From positions 1 through 20,994 of the forward strand of contig DF237914.1 of NCBI GenBank assembly GCA_000708835.1: 20,994 nt of DNA. Reading direction: 5' to 3'. Positions 1 through 9,600 of this stretch are shown here, one piece after another. The DNA is from Klebsormidium nitens (Eukaryota; Streptophyta; Klebsormidiophyceae; Klebsormidiales; Klebsormidiaceae). The notes under the pieces are model-generated. The model made no database searches. It worked only from the letters and a program-made list of their open reading frames with translations, and was not told the DNA's origin. The first letter of the stretch is position 1, and each line of letters begins with the position of its first letter. Both the position numbers and the translations under genes were made by a program.

Positions 1-126
1 GCTTATCGGACGGTTCCCAGGCGCGCGGTGCACGTGGGTCTTTATCGAACGGTCACTCGGTGAAGCAGTAACCTGGACACGTGGCGTGTAGTGATTCAAT
101 AAGTCGACAGCGTAAAATAACGGACG

Positions 127-357
127 ATGCGCGGCCGCGAGTTCGGCGCGCAGCCGGGAGTCGGTGCGCAATCGTGCCGTTACATCCCAGCTCTGGAGTC
201 TCGCGCAGGCAAGGCGATCATCGAACGGATTGCCCACCAGTACGACGACCTGCAACATCTTGAGCGATGCACGCGCGTCTTCCTTGGCGGGGGCCTGCAG
301 GGTGTGCGGGGAGACGCGGCCTTACTGGAGAACCTTCCGGACTGCCATAATTCGGAG
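127..357 (+). CDS. Possible exon of a transposon-like gene; low confidence
   Basis: A G/C-rich open frame starts at ATG 127 and reads through to 423. It carries RAGKAIIERIAHQYDDLQHL and LGGGLQGVRGDAALLENLPD, which look protein-like up to a possible donor (TCGGAG|GTCAGT at 357/358). After that the sequence turns A/T-rich and the translation loses character. With the acceptor near 1039, this could be an exon of the same element as the 1040-1483 fragment, enclosing the tandem duplication as an intron. No family was recognised. Confidence 0.25.
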
Positions 358-438
358 GTCAGTCTGAGACTAGCTTTCCCCCTTGTCAATTTCATTTTAC
401 CGTTTGTGTGCCTGACGTTGTGAGCAATGCGGCGGCAG

Positions 439-685
439 TGTCCAAGTACATCTCGGTACTTGCGACAGGTGTGACATGGCAGCCGCAGTACGATTATCCT
501 GTTTGCACCGGTGAATCTTGGAAAGCCGGGTCCTGGCTTCGGTGGAGGTCGATTGTTATTTATGTCCAAGTACATCTCGGTACTTGCGACAGGTGTGACA
601 TGGCAGCCGCAGTACGATTATCCTGTTTGCACCGGTGAATCTTGGAAAGCCGGGTCCCGGCTTCGGTGGAAGTCGATTGTTATTT
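439..685. repeat. Tandem duplication, 2 copies, 124-base period
   Basis: Copy 1 (439-561) and copy 2 (563-685) are 123 bases each and differ at only two positions (534 T versus 658 C; 547 G versus 671 A), with a single A between them. The near identity implies a recent duplication. It falls between two possible transposon-derived coding pieces and shows no open frame with family similarity. Confidence 0.97.
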
Positions 686-1039
686 GAAGCCCTCCACTGG
701 TAAAATGAGCTTTATCTTCCGCGGCTTGTTCATCGTCAATCGCAAGGTATCTACATGCTCCCTGCCCGTCGCAAGCAAGGCTGAAAAAGATGGCTCTCGA
801 GGTTGCGGCAGGAGCTCTTCCAATGACGTGCAGGCATCTGGTCCGCCGTTCCTGATGTCAAAATCTGGTTCAGTACTCGTAGTCGGTCAGGTCTTGATTG
901 GCGTAGCCAAGCCTCAATGTAACCACGCCCAAGAGGGCTGATCCGTGAATCAATGAATCCCACTCGTCCAAGGGCTGTGGCCATCTTTCCCTTTTTTCGA
1001 AGGTACTGTTTTGAACCATTTTGACGGGCCGATCTGCAG

Positions 1040-1483
1040 ATCCGGGTGGCGAAGCACGCTGCCATCGCGCCTGGGAGAGGGCGCCGTTATCAAGAGCACG
1101 TCTCCATTGCGCGCACCGACCCGAGGTTTCACGGCAAACCGTACTACAGCAACGTCGCCATCCTTGCTGCAGATGGCAGCGAATGGTACGCCAGTGTTAG
1201 GTTATTCTTTTCGCTCGTAGACCAGCGGGGTCGCACACGCAATCTGGCTTTTGTGAGATATCTGGAGGAGCACAGGGTGCCGGACGCCACTACATGCAAG
1301 CGGCTGAGTTGGGCGAAATACGTACATAGAGGCCAGCAAGTCAACAGGTGGTATGACGTTGTTGAGTTGAAGAGCATCTTAAGAATAGTCTACTTGGTAA
1401 AGGACTGGAATCGCGAGGGGGGCTTCTATTTAAACAGGTTCAAATGGACTGTAGAAAAAAGGTATATAGGAAACAAGCTCTGA
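1040..1483 (+). pseudogene. Probable transposable-element protein fragment (C-terminal part)
   Basis: An open frame runs to the TGA at 1481-1483. It has no in-frame ATG; the longest frame begins at a GTG, and a possible acceptor (GATCTGCAG at 1031-1039) precedes it. The translation has protein-like composition: FHGKPYYSNVAILAADGSEW, then VRLFFSLVDQRGRTRNLAFV, then YDVVELKSILRIVYLVKDW and EGGFYLNRFKW. The pattern of YDVV-x-x-SI-x-R-x-V-x-x-V-x-DW followed by FY-x-N-x-[FY]-KW resembles the end of transposon-encoded proteins found in multicopy families of algae, fungi and plants. That comparison is from memory. It could instead be the last exon of a functional gene whose earlier exons lie upstream. 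Confidence 0.45.
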
Positions 1484-2162
1484 GGTGTCAATTAGCCGAG
1501 CAACCGTGTAGCGATCAGTTGCTTGTTGATTGCGAGGACTCGATGCGCTGAGATCAGAGACTGGGTTGATTTGAAGCTGTGATTCTCGTGAGTTGGTTTC
1601 GATCTGGAAGAATATGCCCTTTGAGAAAATTCTTGGTAGGGCATTCAAGTCGCAATGCATATATGGCATGCTCGATGCCAGCTGCGCAAGACGTGCTCTG
1701 GCATATGTTGCAGTCCACTGCTTTCAAATCTACATCGTGGCATGCATGCCGGCCCCGGGCGCGCACAACAAGACGGTAAACGGTCGCTAAGTTACAAGTG
1801 ATGTGCATGGTCGGATCATTGGAACTACGAGGTCCACATCATTGCCATGATGTTATTGCCATGATGTACTAGTGTATGCTTGCGCGGTCAAATATGTGCA
1901 CTGTCGTTACTTCTTCGATTGAGATTGCGCCTAGCTTGCATAGCCGTCAAAATATATCTGATACATGACGCACGCGCACCACTCAGCTTCGCATCCATGC
2001 ACCGTCACCTCCCAAATTGTACCTTTGAAAGTAGGCATGGATGACGGTGAGTAATACCTTACCATCATTGTCGACCGAGGTCATACTCTCAGTCGATCAT
2101 ATTGACAACAAATGGCAATCTTGAAAGGCATTCCTCAACAACTTTACACGGATACTATGCAC
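1484..2162. other. Non-coding stretch
   Basis: No frame with convincing coding character. A small direct repeat of ATTGCCATGATGT lies at 1841-1867. The short open frames here use non-ATG starts or are A/T-rich chance frames. Confidence 0.6.
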
Positions 2163-2330
2163 TTCCTATACAAAAACCACACGGTCTCAAACCTGTATGG
2201 AACCTTACCGTTTGTATAAGGAACGTTCAGGTCTACGTAGTTCCATATGAAATCCATACAATTCCTATACGGCCCGTGTCCCTGTGCATGATTTGTACCG
2301 TTTCTATATGAACCTATATTGGTTGCCGTT
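2163..2330. repeat. Inverted CCTATAC / GTATAGG motif cluster
   Basis: Alternating-orientation units sit close together: TTCCTATACAAAAACC at 2163, ACCGTTTGTATAAGGAAC at 2207-2224, GTTCCATATGAAATCC near 2240, ATTCCTATACGGCCC at 2261 and GTACCGTTTCTATATGAAC at 2295-2313. Roughly, a TTCCTATACGG-like core alternates with its reverse complement, so the transcript or single strand could fold into several short hairpins. A related GGTACCGTATAG unit occurs near 6038. Confidence 0.5.
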
Positions 2331-2340
2331 TCGTGATGGT

Positions 2341-2400
2341 TATGCTGCCACAAAATAGCTATGTTCCTTTACAATGCCGGGCCTGGCAGTCGTACCAAGC
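2341..2400. repeat. Dispersed repeat, copy A
   Basis: This stretch beginning TATGCTGCCACAAAATAGCT matches 16380-16436 in the same orientation with a few substitutions and a 3-base deletion, both ending in CAGTCGTACCAA. The match stops at both edges, consistent with a fragment of an interspersed element adjoining the inverted-motif cluster. Confidence 0.75.
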
Positions 2401-2461
2401 AAAACTACCTGATAGCGTTCCGATGGCTTCGCCAGCGATTATTGTTCACCTTGTTTAGATT

Positions 2462-2585
2462 TTGTCAATGTCATTGTCATTGTCATTGTCATTGTCATTG
2501 TCATTGTCACATTGTCATTTACATTGTCATTGTTATTGTTACTGTTTCAATGTCATTGTTATTGTAGTATTGTTATTATTATTGT
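2462..2585. repeat. (TGTCAT)n microsatellite decaying into (TGTTAT)n
   Basis: Perfect TGTCAT hexamers run through about 2467-2506, then a degenerate tail of CATTGT, TATTGT and finally ATT-type units reaches about 2585. The open frame across it is only the translated repeat. Confidence 0.95.
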
Positions 2586-4339
2586 TGCATACGTGACATG
2601 CGTTAATATACCTTGATGGTAACTTATGGTTTATCAACGCCATGAGCCACACTGAGGCATCGGGCAAAGTCTGCCGGTGAGACCGGGACGGTATTGTGTT
2701 GACTCTGCAGCTGATCATTGAATAGAGTCAGGTCAAGATACTCAGCTATTTGTTTACATATAGTATGCGGCTTAGATAAAGGAACGAGACACCGGCTTCT
2801 ATCCATGAATAACCCACCACCAATGGCATGCTTTCGGGAATTTTTAGCATGCATTGTCATATCTTTGGGCATCACTGTATCGAGATATCGACCAATGGCC
2901 ATATTAAATATGGATTACTTCGCACATCCTCAGTATCATCAGGCTGATCTTTCAGATTTGGCCCCCCATATCCATGTGTGCACGTCGTGCCGGTCACGGT
3001 ACTCTTCGAAAGTACCATAACTCGTCACCGTTATTAATACTTCAAGGGCTTAGCGAGCGCGCTTGCAATGGCGATCGGACGCCTCGGATCGCCGGATACA
3101 AGACGGCAAGTGCCGTCCTCGGTTTTGATTGGTCAAAAGAATTACGCCGGTGAAGCAGTCCGCCAAACCCCGACGCCCACTTAACAAACAAAGTCCTGGC
3201 CATTCAAAATAGCAGGCCAATCGTAGCACTCTTACACTCTAGAGGTATCCACACCTCTCAACACGAAGGGTTATATGGTCAACAATTGTTTGGTGAGCAC
3301 AATGATGCGCATCAATTGGGACAAAGGGCACTTCAAACGCATGAGCAAACTGCCAATCAACAAGTCCGATCCTTAGAAATGCAACTCAAACATCATTCCT
3401 TCAACCGCACATCAAACTAAGGCTTGAAGCTCATGAGCTCCATCGAGCCTCGTGCAAAATGTCTTTGTCTTGCAATTTGAGATTTGCGCACAATGAGATG
3501 TGCTTTGCATGTACTCAATATTGCAAAGCTGCTACCTAGGTACCGCGCACCGCTACCTTCTTCACTGTGTGTTTACCCGGCAGTGTATCTTATCGACTTT
3601 GCCGGTCGGAAGCAATACAGGCCACGAATTTAGTAACCATGACAATGAACCTGCCCAGAAAAGACCATGGCCTGTTTGGCTACAGCAAAGAAACTAACAA
3701 CCCATTGTCCATCCAACTTGAAGGGTCCAAGCATTCAATATAAAACGAGTTGCGGGACCCCTTAGACATAAATCGCCGCTTTCGTCCATGACCGTCCTGC
3801 CAGTGAGCCCAACTCACAGCGAAGACTGGGTAGTGCTTCGATCCCTACACTTCATCATCTCATATGGAGCTCTCGACCTATAGCCGGGCTCAAGGGATGG
3901 AATATATTGAGCTCTCTTTCTACATCTCACACCTAGCGCAAGCAGATAGCAAGCAACAAGTTGAGCAACCTGGTATATTGCAGATTTGAATCCATAACTC
4001 CCAAATTGGATTCGGCTCCATTGGTGACCAGCAGCCGATCAATTGGTGAGACACGGTGGTGTCACTTCGAAGAGTCCTTTTATGGTACAGCGCAAAAGAG
4101 AAAGGGCTCACTATATGCTGAACCACAAAACAGCACTAAAAGGTCTCATGCCCTACATACTCCAACCAACTTCTACACCGTTCAACATCCTGGAAAGAAT
4201 GAGCTACATTCTCAATGAATCTCTTCAACATACTGTCCCTTTTAGCTGCGCTACACATGTGCTGCATACGACCAGCCTGTTCTAAACCTAATTGAAACGA
4301 TCAGACTCCTCCCAATCGCCCTCTCCACCAATAATGTCA
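2586..4339. other. Intergenic stretch without a supported gene
   Basis: Open frames here (for example near 2624-3020, 3500-3697 and 3920-4285) are short, unrelated to each other and without recognisable motifs. A locally G/C-rich patch at about 3050-3175 is too short and frame-broken to call. No tRNA cloverleaf or long repeat was noticed, though no systematic search was possible. Confidence 0.5.
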
Positions 4340-4520
4340 TTATACATGCTTCACTTCTACAGAAGATTGCAATAAAGTTGCATTCAGTGACCAGACCTGC
4401 ATCATCATACCTTTCTGAACCTCAACCTCCTCAGCCTCCAAGACTGCTCCACTTGAAGGACGACATTGTACATCCCCTATGACTAAAATTGGCGCCTTTT
4501 TCCTACTCAGACTTTCGCCC

Positions 4521-5600
4521 TCACCTAAGTCCCACTTTGCAGAACCAACAGCCAACCTCGTCCTGGTCCCAACTGTCTGAAGTGAAGTCTTCTATGCCTT
4601 CTGGCAAGTCCTCCCCTTTGAGGTCAACTCCTTGTTTCTTGAAGTCAACATACCTGGGAGCTCGGATGGACTCAAAGAACGGGTCGAACGGCAGCTTCTC
4701 CTTGTCCAGCTCAGGAGCCAGAGTCACCCAATGTGTGTCATATTCTGGATCATACTCTCCCCTGCGCTTCCGCCTCACTGCTTTTTCCCCCTTCCCTTTG
4801 CCCGGCTCTACTAGCCTGCTCCCCTTTCTGATGCTTGTTACATCTGGCAAGCCCAAGGCCTGCCTGGCCGCAGCGCACATGCGCAACCCAAAAAGAATTG
4901 TCTTGTCGCCTATGCAGCGGGGCATAGGGCCCAGCGCCAGGAAGCCTGCCCCAAGTGCTCCATACAGTGCAGCATACAGAGCATCTGGGGCCCCGTCCTC
5001 TTCAGGGAGCATGTTGGCTGCGCCAAAAGACAAACTGATTCTGGTATCCATGTATCACTGGCATAAAGACAAGAACTTTTCCTTGCCAACAAACAACAAG
5101 CTGCTGCTTTCCAGGCTGTCTGAAGCACCCACAGCTGAATGCAAACCGACTCGAAGTGTCAGCTTGAACCAACCAGATTCCTGCAACAGACATGCATACT
5201 CAACACAGGTCGAAGCTGCATGCTTCAGAATGTCCACCATGCTTCTCATTTTGCCTTTTCCCCCAATTCTGTAATAAGAGATGTACTCTTATCACCTGCC
5301 AAAGTAGTTCTTCCCCCAACAGCTCACGTCATAACAAGAGCCGTAATGCACCGCAAGTTTGCAAGCCTTCTCTAAACCCTTCAAGAGCTCGTTTTTGAGG
5401 ACCTTACCTGCCATGAATCCTGCCAACGCTGCGGCTGTCATGGCTGCAGGGGCTATGCAAAGGCCAATAGTGTAGCCGAGACCATAGCTGACGAGCTTGA
5501 AGCCCCGTGGTAAAAGATAGCAAGGAGTATAGGGTCGCAAGCTCCTTGGTATCGACAGTTCCAGGAAGACTGGAGGACAGAGAGGTACCCAGACCGCCAT
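4521..5600 (-). CDS. Uncharacterised small membrane protein, two exons
   Basis: I do not recognise the family. Exon 1 is 5600-5408 and ends CAG|GTAAGG; exon 2 is 5017-4521 after an acceptor reading GGCGCAG. The joined frame is continuous and gives about 229 residues from the first ATG. Two small-residue-rich hydrophobic segments stand out: about residues 37-64 (SYGLGYTIGLCIAPAAMTAA and onward) and 74-97 (DALYAALYGALGAGFLALGP). They suggest a two-pass membrane hairpin spanning the splice junction. A charged soluble tail follows, with a basic patch (KAVRRKRRGEYDPEYDTHW) and an acidic, Trp-containing end (EDFTSDSWDQDEVGCWFCK). The TGA at 4523-4521 lies inside a good donor (TTAG|GTGAGG), so a further 3' exon is possible. 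An upstream exon is also possible. The opposite strand is open too, but its translation is Ser/Pro-rich low complexity and starts at TTG. The gene is divergent from the UPL3/4 gene. Confidence 0.6.
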
Positions 5601-6687
5601 GCTCCACAATATATAGCAAGTGGAACAGGCAGAACCCTAGGTCTGGCACCGCCCTCCCCAAAACCTATTCATCACAGCCTACTATGTTCTTGCTGCTCTT
5701 CTTTTCGCTATTGTTTTCTACTTGTACCATCTGATAGCCCTAGCAAAGCGTTGATTGAAATGTTCAAACCGCTAAGCCTCAATCCCAAGCGTCAGAATGT
5801 GACTTGAAAAGAAACTCTTACAGGAAGGGATGAAGGTAACCATCGTGCACAGACGTTCTTCCTCGAGCAGTCGAGCAACTCTTTTGACAACTCTAGAAGC
5901 TATAGAGGGTACCTAAGCTTACATAAGACGAGAATCAGCAACTCACCAGCCCCTTTCACAGACTCTGTGCGCCGCCATCAGCTGATTTTCGAGCACCAGA
6001 TGGGTAAAAGTTGGACATGGAGAAGACGCCCCATGAGGGTACCGTATAGCCTATACTAGGCTAAAGCGTGTGACATGACTCTTGAGGACCCTGACGCCGA
6101 CGGCGACGGGCCTCCGCTACTTGGCAGCACGGCTTGCATGGCAGCGGATCAAGCTGTGTACAACAGGCTCAAGCGTGCCCAAAATCCGGACACATTGCAG
6201 ACTCTGTGTAATGTCCGCAATGGGTGTACCGGTACCGTGTACAAACCAATGTACCGCGTACGTACCGATGGGTCGACAGAGTCGAGTGCGAGTCGCGACT
6301 CTGGGTGCCAGGAGCCCAGTCGAGACCTGCCTACGGTAGGAACGGTACCGTACCGCAAATTTGGAAAGGGTACCTACATTCGGCGTTACGGTTTGGACGT
6401 CCCAAGCCTGTGCTGTGCTGCCCTGTGCGGCCGGTGAATCGTCCTCTGCAGAGGCAATGCTGTTCGCTCCAGACTTGAAACTCAAGCCTTGAGCAGCATG
6501 GCCGCACCGCTCATTGAGCATTCTGTCGCTTGGTGAAGCAGCAAAGGGCCTCCGCATGCTGGTTTCGCATCGAGCATCGTGATTCGTGCAGCATATGCAG
6601 ACCTCTAGCCTAGGTTTGGTCCTGACAGAGGTGAGCATACCAATCTGAGCTGATGTCCAGCAAGTCTTACGGCAGTCTCAGTTGTAT
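5601..6687. promoter_or_regulatory. Shared upstream region of two divergent genes
   Basis: About 1.1 kb separates the predicted ATG of the minus-strand membrane protein from the ATG of the plus-strand UPL3/4 gene. Promoters and 5' UTRs of both must lie here or in unseen upstream exons. No confident TATA box was found at a usual distance from the UPL3/4 start. A TATATA-like stretch only about 15 bases before the ATG at 5600 is too close to act as a normal TATA box for that start. Small open frames around 6075-6640 look like chance frames through a repeat-rich stretch. Confidence 0.5.
6031..6375. repeat. Cluster of GGTACC/CGTACC palindromic motifs
   Basis: The 8-base palindrome CGGTACCG or close variants recur: GGTACCGTATAG near 6038; ACCGGTACCGTGTAC, GTACCGCGTACGTACCG within 6226-6268; CGGTACCGTACCGC near 6343-6356; and GGGTACC near 6368. 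Many copies are self-complementary or near-neighbours in inverted orientation. It lies between the divergent genes and is not coding by any frame I trust. Confidence 0.5.
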
Positions 6688-9600
6688 ATGGCCACTCGGA
6701 AGCGGGGCCGCTCAGAGGGAGGAGCGTGTTCAGAAGGGCCTGTGACTCGTAGCAAGGCCTCGCGCTTACGCTCTGGGCTGACCCTCCCGCTGCTGCCTGC
6801 CAGTAAAAGGCAGTGTGTGAGCAGTGCCTCCGCATCTTTAGCAGCACCAGGGGGCAGGGTGTCAGTTGCGGCTCAGGTGCCACCGGGAGCAGCGGGCAGT
6901 ACGCGTGCTGCAACAAGGAAGCAGGCGGCGGAACTGAAGGGGAAGGGCAAGCTCGTTATGGAGAACACCTCAGACGGGAGTGGGCACATCGAAGACAAAA
7001 CAAAGACAAGAGTGGTCGACAGGAAGCGGGAAAAGGGGAAGGAGAAGGAAGGGGATACAGGACCGCAGCGTGACATGGACAGAGCGGCGCGTCGGGCGGC
7101 GGCACCAGCTCCAGAAGGCTTTGCCGACGATAGTGGCGGTGCCGCTGGCAGTGCTGCGGTGCCCCCTGGGTCTGCGAGCAGCGCCCTCCAGGGCCTGCTG
7201 CGGAAGCTGGGGGCCGGCCTGGACGACCTCATGCTGTCGGGCTCGCCAGCCCTGAGCAGCGGCCGGCTGAAGACCATTCTTGTGGGGCTGCGCGCCGACG
7301 GAGAGGAAGGGCGGCAGCTGGAGGCACTGTCGTCGCTGTGCGAGCTGCTATCCATTGGGACGGAAGACAGCCTGAGCAGCTTCAGCGTGGACGCCTTCGT
7401 GCCGGTGCTGGTCAACCTGCTCAACTGCGAGTACAACTCGGACATCATGCTGCTGGCCGCGCGCGCCCTGACGCACCTCACGGACGTGCTCCCCAACGCG
7501 TGCCAGACGATTGTGCACTATGGAGCGGTGCCAGCATTCTGTGCGCGCCTCCTGACAATAGAGTACATCGACCTTGCGGAGCAAGTAAGGGTTTGCGCTG
7601 AACAAACTCTGTGAGAAGACAACTAGCTGCAAGACAGCTCACTCCGTGCATGGCTTGTAATGCGCGTGTTGTTGACGGTGAAGAAACCACTTTCAAGAAG
7701 TGTCCTCTTACGTTGTTTGCCTTGCAAGCTCGCTTCTAAACCCTTGCGTCCTCGCAGAGCCTTCAAGCGCTGGAGAAGATCTCATTCGAGCATCCTGCTG
7801 CTGTCTTGCGCGCTGGGGGCCTGCTGGCAGTCCTCTCCTACCTCGACTTCTTCTCAACGGGAGTGCAAGTGAGATGGACCGCGACTCTCCAAGAAGGCCT
7901 ACCGTCATGCTGATACAGTTTGTGGGTTCAAAGCATGTGCAAACATTGCATGTTCCTGTGTTTTGGTTGATCCCAATGAGAAGCACAGATAAGCTCACAC
8001 CCGGATGTGTTGATTGCAGCGTGTAGCATTGTCGACAGCGGCCAACATATGCCGCCAGCTTCCCTCGGACTCTGTAGAGCTGATCAAAGACGCAGTTCCC
8101 ATCCTCACCAATCTACTCCAATATCAAGATGAGAAGGTGAGGGAAAGCAGGAAAGCAGGGTTTGTCTCCAGGGAGGCTGTTTTTGTTGACTACTGATGCT
8201 CTAGTGTTGCAGCGCTTTCTTCTGTGGAACACCTTTGGTTGGGAACGCCTGTTTGTTGTTGGCTGTTGCCCCTTGTTGCTCCAGTCCCAGCCTGGTGTGC
8301 TGCGCGCCTCACCCTGCCCCGTGCGTGCCTGCTCCTGCCAGGTGGTCGAGCACGCGTGCGTGTGCCTCTCGCGCATTGCGGAGAACTGGGCCCCCTCCAG
8401 CCAGAAGCTCGACCTCCTCTGCTCGCACGGCCTCATTGCACAGGCAGCGCGCCTCATTGCGGCGCCCGCCAGCGGGGCAGGGCCTCAAGCGGCTCTCAGC
8501 GTTGCCACATACACCGTGAGGCCCGCCTACATCAGCTGCACACCAGCCTTGCGTGTCGGCAGTCGCATGTGCTGCCCCCAACTCATTGGTGATGGTCGTG
8601 CAGTGCCCGCTTGTCCACTCTTATTCCCTTCCCTGCGCTGACCCTGACCTTTCTGTGCACAGGGCCTGGTGCGGCTGCTGGCCACGTGTGCTGCTGGCTC
8701 CCCCGCGGTGGTGGAAGCGCTGCTGGAGCAGGGCATCATCACCATCCTGCGCGACGCGCTGGCAGGGGCCGCCGCAGGGCCTGCCGCAGGAGTAGGGCCG
8801 GCCGCCCTCACCCGCTCACCGGAACAGGTGAGTGCCCTACAGCGCTGTCGCTTGAGGATTGGATGCCTGCGAGGGGTCATGGCCGACACGCCTGCGGTTG
8901 TTTGTTCGTTCCATCCATCTCCCTCCCTGCTTTTTCGTCTGAGGTTCCCCTCCTACCTGGCCTGCAGCTGTATGAGCTGATGTCCCTGGTGAGCGAGCTG
9001 CTGCCGCCTGTGGTGGACCCGGGGGTGGCGCTGCCTGCTGGCCCGGCCCCGGAGGCAGGCAACCGGGCGGCCCGCCGCAAGGCTGCCCAGGAGGGGGGCG
9101 CATCTCTCAGCGCGGTGAAGGAGGAGCCTGGCGGCGAGGCGGGCAGCGCGCGAGAGCGGTGGCTGGCGGCGCACCCCGGCCTGGTGGAGCAGTACGGGCG
9201 CGACCTGTTCCCCGTGCTGCTCCAGGTGTACGCCGCCAGCGTGAACCCTGCCGTGCGCAGCAAGTGCCTGACCGCCATCAACAAGTACCTGCACTTTGTG
9301 CGCCCCGACACCCTGCAAGTCGTCCTCAAGGACTCCAACATCGCAGGGTAAGGATCAGGAGCGGCCGCCCGAGCTCCGAAAGTTGCAGGTTGCTGGGAGG
9401 GGTCTCGTTTTCTAGATTGAAGCTGGACCTTGCAGTCCCTCTCCTAGTACTCACGCAAGGCGTGTGCGCGTGCGCAGGTTCCTCGCGGGGGTCCTGGTGT
9501 CCAAGGATGCGGCCGTCCTCAACACAGCGCTGCAGATTGCGGAGGGCCTGATGGCGAAGCTGCCCGACGTGTTCCGCCGTCTGTTTGTCAAGGAAGGGGT

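Noticed and set aside
2361-2567. Plus-strand open frame with alternating Cys-His
   Set aside because: The Cys-His run is only the translated TGTCAT microsatellite, not a zinc-binding protein.
4489-5274. Plus-strand open frame of 261 codons
   Set aside because: It starts at TTG, is Ser/Pro-rich without motifs, and lies antisense to the better-supported membrane protein gene.
6075-6638. Open frames on both strands upstream of the UPL3/4 start
   Set aside because: They run through the GTACC palindrome cluster, overlap one another on both strands and show no conserved motif.
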